The notes beneath the pieces are model-generated. The model was not told where the DNA came from. It did no database searches and was given only the letters and a program-made list of their open reading frames with translations. Positions 59,413-64,000 of a DNA stretch of 64,000 bases are shown piece after piece. The translations under genes and the position numbers were made by a program. Each line of letters opens with the position of its first letter. Within the stretch, counting starts at the first letter, position 1. The stretch comes from BOG-908 sp965199235 (GTDB lineage: Bacteria; Pseudomonadota; Alphaproteobacteria; Acetobacterales; Acetobacteraceae), in the NCBI GenBank assembly GCA_965199235.1, contig CBDAQU010000002.1, positions 2,604,001 to 2,668,000 of the forward strand. The letters are read 5' to 3'.

Positions 59413-62400
59413 GTGGACGCAGCAATGGACCAGGATACGGACGACGGGGCCCAGGGCGAGAGGATCGTCAACAGCGAGCCGCTGGGGATTGCCCGCCTGC
59501 TCGCCGGCATCGGCCCTGGCGGGGCGATCCTGGCGGCCCATAGCGAGGCGCAGGCGGCCCGCCTGGTTTCCGCATCCCGCGCGCTGGCGCCCTCGCTGCA
59601 CCCCGTCCTGCTTCCTGGCTGGGACTGCCTGCCGTTCGACCGCATTGGCCCGTCCCGCGCGGTGATGGGGCTGCGGATGGACGCGTTGCGGCTGCTTGCC
59701 GCCGGGGGGACGAGGCTGCTGGTCGCCTCCGTCGAGGCGCTGGCGCAGCGCCTGCCCGACCCCTCGACGGCGGAGACGTTCGCCATCGCGGTGGGGCAGC
59801 GCGTCTGCCGGGCGGATCTGCTGGCCGAGTTCGACCGGCTCGGCTACGCACTGCTGGACGAGGCGGATCAGCCGGGCGAAATGGCCGCCCAAGGCAGCGT
59901 CATCGACCTGGTGCCGGGCGATGGCGGGCGCCCTGTCAGGATCCGGCTGGATGGCGAGGAGCCGCATTGCTCGGTCGCCAGCCTGGACACCTACGACACG
60001 GTCACGCAGCGTAGCCGCTCCACGCTGAAGCAGCTCACCGTCGGACCCGCCTCCGAAATCGTGTTCCGCCAGGACGATGCGCAGCGGGACAGGCCGCCCG
60101 GGCTGGAGCACCGGCTGCCCGAACTGGTCGGATCGCTGGTGGACGTCTTCAGCCTGATGCCGGCGGCCGGGCTGGTTCTGGACGCCGACGCGCCGGACCG
60201 GATGGCCCATTATCTGGCTCAGGTGGAGGAGGCGAGGGCCAGCCGCATCGCCCTGTGCCGCGCGGCAGGCGGAGCGTTGCCGCAGGACGGGCTCTATCTC
60301 TCGCAGCAGGAATGGCAGGCCGTCCTCGATGCGCGTCCCACGCGGACGGCAGGATGGCCGGAAACCGAGGCGCTGCCGGCGTTCAAGGAGTCGCGCCATC
60401 CGGACGCGGCGGCCGAGGCGTTCGTGGCCGCACGGCTTGCCGCGGGCGGGCGGGTCGGCTTGTCGGGCCAGCGCCTGGCGCGCGCGCTGGACGTGCAGGG
60501 ATCGCCGGTGGACGGCTGGGCGGCGCTGCTGGCATTGCCGCCCGGCTCGGCTGGCGTGCTGCCGCCCGGCATCGGCCGCGGCTTCGTCGCCGACGAGGCT
60601 GCCGTGATCGGGCCGGACGACGTGCTTGCGCCGCTCCGCGGGCGGGCCGATGCCGCCACCCTGTTCGACGTGGCGCTGCGCCCTGGCGACACGGTCATTC
60701 ATCTTGATTACGGCATGGCGCGGCTGGACGGGATCGAACCGGTCACTGCGGGGCAGCCGGCCGACTGCGTGGTGCTGAAATTCGCCGGCGACGCGCGCAA
60801 GCTGGTCCCCTGCACGGAGATGGACCGGGTGTGGCGTTACGGCGCCAGCGGGGAAGCCGTGACGCTGGACCGGGCCGACGGGTCGAGCTGGCGCAAGCGG
60901 CAGGGCCGCGTCCTCACCTCGCTCGACGAAACGGCGGTGGAGCTGGTGGCCCAGGGAACGGCGCGCGCCCGCGTGCGCGCGCCGGCCATCAAGCCTCCGC
61001 GGCGCGAGATGGACCGGTTCGTCGCCGGCTTCCCCTTCACGCCCACGCCCGATCAGGAGCGGGTTTTTTCCGACATCGCCGCCGACCTCGCCCGGCCGCG
61101 CCCGATGGACCGGCTGCTGTGCGGCGATGTCGGCTTCGGCAAGACCGAGGCGGCGCTGCGTGCCGCCGCTGCCGTGGCGCTGTCCGGCCGGCAGGCGGCG
61201 GTGCTGGCGCCCACCACGGTGCTGGTGCGCCAGCATCTGACGAGTTTTTCGAAACGTTTCGCGGCCGTTGGAGTCGAGGTGGCCGCGCTCTCCCGACTGA
61301 CCCGCCCGGCGGAGGCGCGGGCGATCCGCGAGAGGCTGGCCGATGGTCGCCTGCGCGTGGTGATCGGCACGCAGGCGCTGGCGGCCAAGGACGTGGCGTT
61401 CGCCGATCTGGCGCTGGTCGTGGTCGACGAGGAGCAGCGTTTTGGGACCCGCGCCAAGACTGCGCTGACCGCGCTGCAACACCGCCCGAACGGCCACGGC
61501 GTCCACACGCTGACGCTGAGCGCCACGCCGATCCCGAGGACGCTGCAGGGGGCGCTGACCGGGCTGCAGTCGCTCTCCCTGCTGACCACCCCGCCCGCGA
61601 GGCGCCAGCCGGTGCGCACCACTGTGCTGCCGTTCGACGAGGCGGTGCTGCGCACCGCCCTGATGCGCGAGCAGGCGCGCGGCGGCCAGAGTTTTTGCGT
61701 CTGCCCGCGCGTGGACGATTTGGAACCGTTGTCGGAGAGGCTGGCGGCGCTGGTGCCCGACCTCTCGGTGGTGGTGCTGCACGGGCGCATGAAGCCGGAC
61801 GCGATGGATGCGGCGCTGGTTGGGTTTTCGGAGGGGCATGGCGACGTTCTGCTGTCCACCGACATTATCGAGACTGGGCTCGACATACCGCGCGCCAACA
61901 CGATCCTGATCTTCCACGCCGACCTGTTCGGGCTGGCGCAGATTCACCAGCTGCGCGGCCGCGTCGGCCGCAGCCGGGTGCGCGGCATGGCCTGGCTGTT
62001 CACCGACCCCGCGTCGCCGCCCAGCGAGACGGCCGCCGAGCGTCTGGCCGCGCTGGCCGCACATGACGGGCTGGGCGCAGGCTTTGCGGTCGCCGCGCGC
62101 GACCTCGACATCCGCGGCGCCGGCGACCTGCTGGGCGAGACGCAGGCCGGGCACGTCAAGCTGCTGGGCGTGGAGCTGGCGCGCTACCTGCTGGGCCGCG
62201 CCATGGCGAAGGCGAGGGGAACTGCGCTGGAGGAGGAGTGGCGGCCGGAGACGGTACTGGACCTGCCAGGCACGATACCGGCGGAGTATATGCCGGACCA
62301 GGCGGCACGGATCGCCCTGCACGCGCGCTTGGCAAGGCCGGGCGACACTGCGGCGCTGGTCGAGGAGCTGGAGGATCGGTTCGGCCCGCTGCCCGACCAG

Positions 62401-62646
62401 CTCAGGCACGTGATCGCGCAAGCCGAGTTGCGCGCCGCCTGCCGCAACCTGGGCGTTGCCAGGCTGGAGGCGGGGCCGGCCGCGGTTGCCGCCGACATGC
62501 GTCATGAGCCGCCCAAGGTGGATGGCGTGGAGCGCAAGGCCAGCCGCCTGATCCTGCGCCAGCCCAGCTCCGGACCTGACGAGCGGCTTGCGCTGGCCCG
62601 CCAGCTCCTAAAGCGGATCAGCCGGGCGCAGACTCATAGTCGCTAG
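59413..62646 (+). CDS. Transcription-repair coupling factor (Mfd) or close paralogue
   Basis: A 1077-residue superfamily 2 helicase with Mfd architecture. Residues 1 to about 300 form a UvrB-like damage-recognition module (ILAAHSEAQAARLVSASR). An RNA polymerase interacting domain follows (GDTVIHLDYGMARLDGIEP, about 430-500), then the translocase motor with Walker A GDVGFGKTEAAL near residue 571, VVVDEEQRFG, and LSATPIPRTL, STDIIETGLDIPRANTI and QLRGRVGRSRVRG. A TRCF C-terminal domain ends it. It is shorter than typical Mfd (about 1150). GTG at 59413 has a good ribosome site; ATG at 59425 or 59308 are alternatives. Whether it is the only Mfd or a paralogue cannot be told here. Confidence 0.85.
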   Translation: MDAAMDQDTDDGAQGERIVNSEPLGIARLLAGIGPGGAILAAHSEAQAARLVSASRALAPSLHPVLLPGWDCLPFDRIGPSRAVMGLRMDALRLLAAGGTRLLVASVEALAQRLPDPSTAETFAIAVGQRVCRADLLAEFDRLGYALLDEADQPGEMAAQGSVIDLVPGDGGRPVRIRLDGEEPHCSVASLDTYDTVTQRSRSTLKQLTVGPASEIVFRQDDAQRDRPPGLEHRLPELVGSLVDVFSLMPAAGLVLDADAPDRMAHYLAQVEEARASRIALCRAAGGALPQDGLYLSQQEWQAVLDARPTRTAGWPETEALPAFKESRHPDAAAEAFVAARLAAGGRVGLSGQRLARALDVQGSPVDGWAALLALPPGSAGVLPPGIGRGFVADEAAVIGPDDVLAPLRGRADAATLFDVALRPGDTVIHLDYGMARLDGIEPVTAGQPADCVVLKFAGDARKLVPCTEMDRVWRYGASGEAVTLDRADGSSWRKRQGRVLTSLDETAVELVAQGTARARVRAPAIKPPRREMDRFVAGFPFTPTPDQERVFSDIAADLARPRPMDRLLCGDVGFGKTEAALRAAAAVALSGRQAAVLAPTTVLVRQHLTSFSKRFAAVGVEVAALSRLTRPAEARAIRERLADGRLRVVIGTQALAAKDVAFADLALVVVDEEQRFGTRAKTALTALQHRPNGHGVHTLTLSATPIPRTLQGALTGLQSLSLLTTPPARRQPVRTTVLPFDEAVLRTALMREQARGGQSFCVCPRVDDLEPLSERLAALVPDLSVVVLHGRMKPDAMDAALVGFSEGHGDVLLSTDIIETGLDIPRANTILIFHADLFGLAQIHQLRGRVGRSRVRGMAWLFTDPASPPSETAAERLAALAAHDGLGAGFAVAARDLDIRGAGDLLGETQAGHVKLLGVELARYLLGRAMAKARGTALEEEWRPETVLDLPGTIPAEYMPDQAARIALHARLARPGDTAALVEELEDRFGPLPDQLRHVIAQAELRAACRNLGVARLEAGPAAVAADMRHEPPKVDGVERKASRLILRQPSSGPDERLALARQLLKRISRAQTHSR

Positions 62647-62663
62647 AGCTAAGTCTGACTCGT

Positions 62664-62693
62664 GAAGGCAAGCAGTCCTTTTTGCAAAAAGGA
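62664..62693. repeat. Half copy of the three-armed palindromic element
   Basis: GAAGGCAAGCAGTCC and the small hairpin TCCTTTTT-GC-AAAAAGGA (62676-62693) repeat the left part of the element at 36626. The right arms are missing; CCAAAAACCTTTGTCGG follows and resembles the start of the second arm. It begins 18 bases after the Mfd-like stop, a position parallel to that of the full copy after a stop codon. Confidence 0.7.
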
Positions 62694-62725
62694 CCAAAAA
62701 CCTTTGTCGGTTTGATTCGCGACAG

Positions 62726-63052
62726 CTATTCGTCCATCCCGTCCGCGCCGCTGCCGGACCCGGTGATCCCGGCGCGCGAGGGCGCGTCCGATCCCGGCTC
62801 CATGGTGCGGCTGATGGCGGCAACCTCCTCGTCGCTCGCCATGTCCGCGTCGCCCGGCAGGGGGGTCGCGCCACGATCCTGCGCCAGCGCGTCGGCCAGC
62901 CCGTCGGGGTCGGTGCGCATGGCCTGGTCGATCAGCATGTCCGCCTTGGTGTCGTCGCCGTCCGACAGTGCCTGGTCGGCCGCGTCCACCAGTTGGCGCG
63001 CGCCGCCGTGCTTGTTGCCGTCGACCTCGTCGGTGCCTTGGGTGTCTGACAT
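62726..63052 (-). CDS. Small acidic hypothetical protein
   Basis: A 108-residue strongly acidic protein with no hydrophobic segment and no domain recognised. LVDAADQALSDGDDTKADMLIDQAMRTDP has a tandem helical look; the C-terminus is Gly/Ser/Asp-rich and probably disordered. The ATG at 63052 is preceded by AAAGG. Convergent with the Mfd-like gene. Confidence 0.6.
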   Translation of the reverse strand: MSDTQGTDEVDGNKHGGARQLVDAADQALSDGDDTKADMLIDQAMRTDPDGLADALAQDRGATPLPGDADMASDEEVAAISRTMEPGSDAPSRAGITGSGSGADGMDE

Positions 63053-63236
63053 GGGTGGGCCTTTCGCTGGTCAGCAAGGAACAGCGTGCCGCCTGGATGG
63101 TTGCAGGCCGTAGGCCCTGCAGTCATGTCATGCGGATTTGGCCATGATGCCGATGGCGGCACGGCACTCGGCCCCGCCATGAGGGCGCAGCGCACCGGCG
63201 ACTGACACGGGCGCGGGCTGCGGTTACAGTCGGGCG

Positions 63237-64000
63237 ATGGACGCACTTTCCGAGCAGCCGCCGCCGACGCGCGCGCGCCACATCGCCGACATATTGCTGG
63301 GCCGAATGGTCACGCTCTGCCTGGCGGCCGCGGCGGCTGGGCTGGGCGTCGGCAGCTTCTTCCTGATGTCGAGCGGTGCGCCGCTGGCGATCCGGCCGAA
63401 CTTGGTCACGGCGCTGCTGATCTCCAACGTGTCGGTGCTGCTGCTGCTTGCAGCGTCGCTGGCCGGGCGGCTGACGCGGGTGTGGGTGGAGCGGCGGCGC
63501 GGCTCCGCCGGATCGCGCCTGCACGTTCGGCTGGTGCTGCTGTTTTCTGTCGTCGCCGTGATTCCCACGATCCTGGTCGGCGTCTTCGCGACCGCCTGGT
63601 TCTCGCTCGGCATACAGTTCTGGTTCAACGACCGCATCCGCACCGCGCTGAAGGAGGGCCTGCAGGCGAGCCAGGGCTACCTTTCGGAACACCGCGACAC
63701 CATCAAGACCGACGCGCTGGGGATGAAATCCGACCTGGAGCGGGCAGGGCGCGCGATGTTCGACCAGCCGGACGCGTTCCGCCAGGTGCTGGAGACGCAG
63801 ACCGCCCTGCGCGGCCTGGACGAGGCGGTGATCTTCGTGCCCGAGACCGGCCAGGTGCAGGTCAGCGCCGGGCTGATGGCGGGCATCGGGCCCGGCAAGA
63901 TAGCGCAGGGCGCGATGGAGGCCGCGCGCAGCGGCGAGGTGCCTGTGCTGGGCAACGGCGCCGACACGGAGGTGCGCGCGCTGGTGCAGTTGAACTCCAC
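63237..64000 (+). CDS. ntrY: NtrY-like sensor histidine kinase, N-terminal part (cut by window edge)
   Basis: The visible 254 residues start at ATG 63237. Two N-terminal membrane segments (about 22-45 and 55-75) are followed by the NtrY signature LHVRLVLLFSVVAVIPTILVG and FSLGIQFWFNDRIRTALKEG, then a periplasmic sensor domain beginning SQGYLSEHRDTIKTDAL. This is the membrane sensor of nitrogen regulation in alphaproteobacteria; kinase domains and the ntrX gene would lie outside. Symbol given by family resemblance only. Confidence 0.88.
   Translation, partial: MDALSEQPPPTRARHIADILLGRMVTLCLAAAAAGLGVGSFFLMSSGAPLAIRPNLVTALLISNVSVLLLLAASLAGRLTRVWVERRRGSAGSRLHVRLVLLFSVVAVIPTILVGVFATAWFSLGIQFWFNDRIRTALKEGLQASQGYLSEHRDTIKTDALGMKSDLERAGRAMFDQPDAFRQVLETQTALRGLDEAVIFVPETGQVQVSAGLMAGIGPGKIAQGAMEAARSGEVPVLGNGADTEVRALVQLNS

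Noticed and set aside
1..64000. tRNA, rRNA, riboswitch
   Set aside because: No tRNA arms, rRNA stretches or known riboswitch cores were recognised in the gaps by eye; a scan by tRNAscan-SE and Rfam would settle this.

Overview
This is a GC-rich chromosomal segment from an alphaproteobacterium, most likely order Rhodospirillales and probably Acetobacteraceae-like. That placement is inferred from gene families, not from a marker gene. The pointers are FliX, an NtrY-type sensor kinase, a DksA with a degraded zinc finger (one Cys left), UPF0262, FlgF-G-A-H order, LpxI instead of LpxH, and YcjX/DUF697. There is no rRNA, tRNA, CRISPR array or complete insertion sequence. Both ends cut through genes: a class II DAHP synthase on the left and an NtrY-like kinase on the right.

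Layout. 1-3029: end of DAHP synthase, an LrgA/LrgB pair and an MFS transporter. 3098-13526: a large cluster of transglutaminase-like proteins, circularly permuted ATP-grasp proteins and alpha-E proteins, with a divergent zinc-ribbon metallopeptidase. This is a predicted peptide-synthesis or protein-modification system whose product is unknown. 13569-17437: a Uma2 nuclease, the DUF983-UPF0262-mtnA operon and divergent panC. 17993-18943: a basic AT-hook/histone-H1-like protein. 19537-25862: a flagellar block (flgN-like, flgJ-like, flgI; divergent fliX; dksA; flgF-flgG-flgA-flgH), with an exact-consensus sigma-54 promoter before flgF.

26120-39992: a Gly-rich secreted protein, two tandem aminotransferases, an EAL phosphodiesterase with a dead GGDEF domain, a polytopic membrane protein, a PLP decarboxylase, an M61 peptidase, a YciI-like protein, glutamate dehydrogenase, a lipid-kinase-like protein and a phosphoesterase. 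40041-44126: a two-gene unknown cassette (one gene carries six 15-bp repeats), murQ and parE. 44421-54443: the outer-membrane biogenesis run bamA-ompH-lpxD-fabZ-lpxA, then lpxI, gloA-like, ycjX and a DUF697 protein. 54556-55296: a conspicuously AT-rich island with one unknown gene carrying a HEPN-like RNxxxH motif. 55320-64000: a glycosyltransferase-like protein, a Phd/VapC pair, ispG, a secreted unknown, DUF1810, a TRCF/Mfd-like helicase, a small acidic protein and ntrY.

Two families of non-coding repeats run through the window. The first is a roughly 115-bp element with imperfect terminal inverted repeats and two internal hairpins. It has five copies plus a half copy, and in four copies its edge supplies the stop codon of a neighbouring gene. 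The second is a three-armed palindromic element at 36626-36719 with a half copy at 62664. These repeats, the AT-rich HEPN-like gene and the double ATP-grasp/alpha-E cluster are the parts most worth follow-up.
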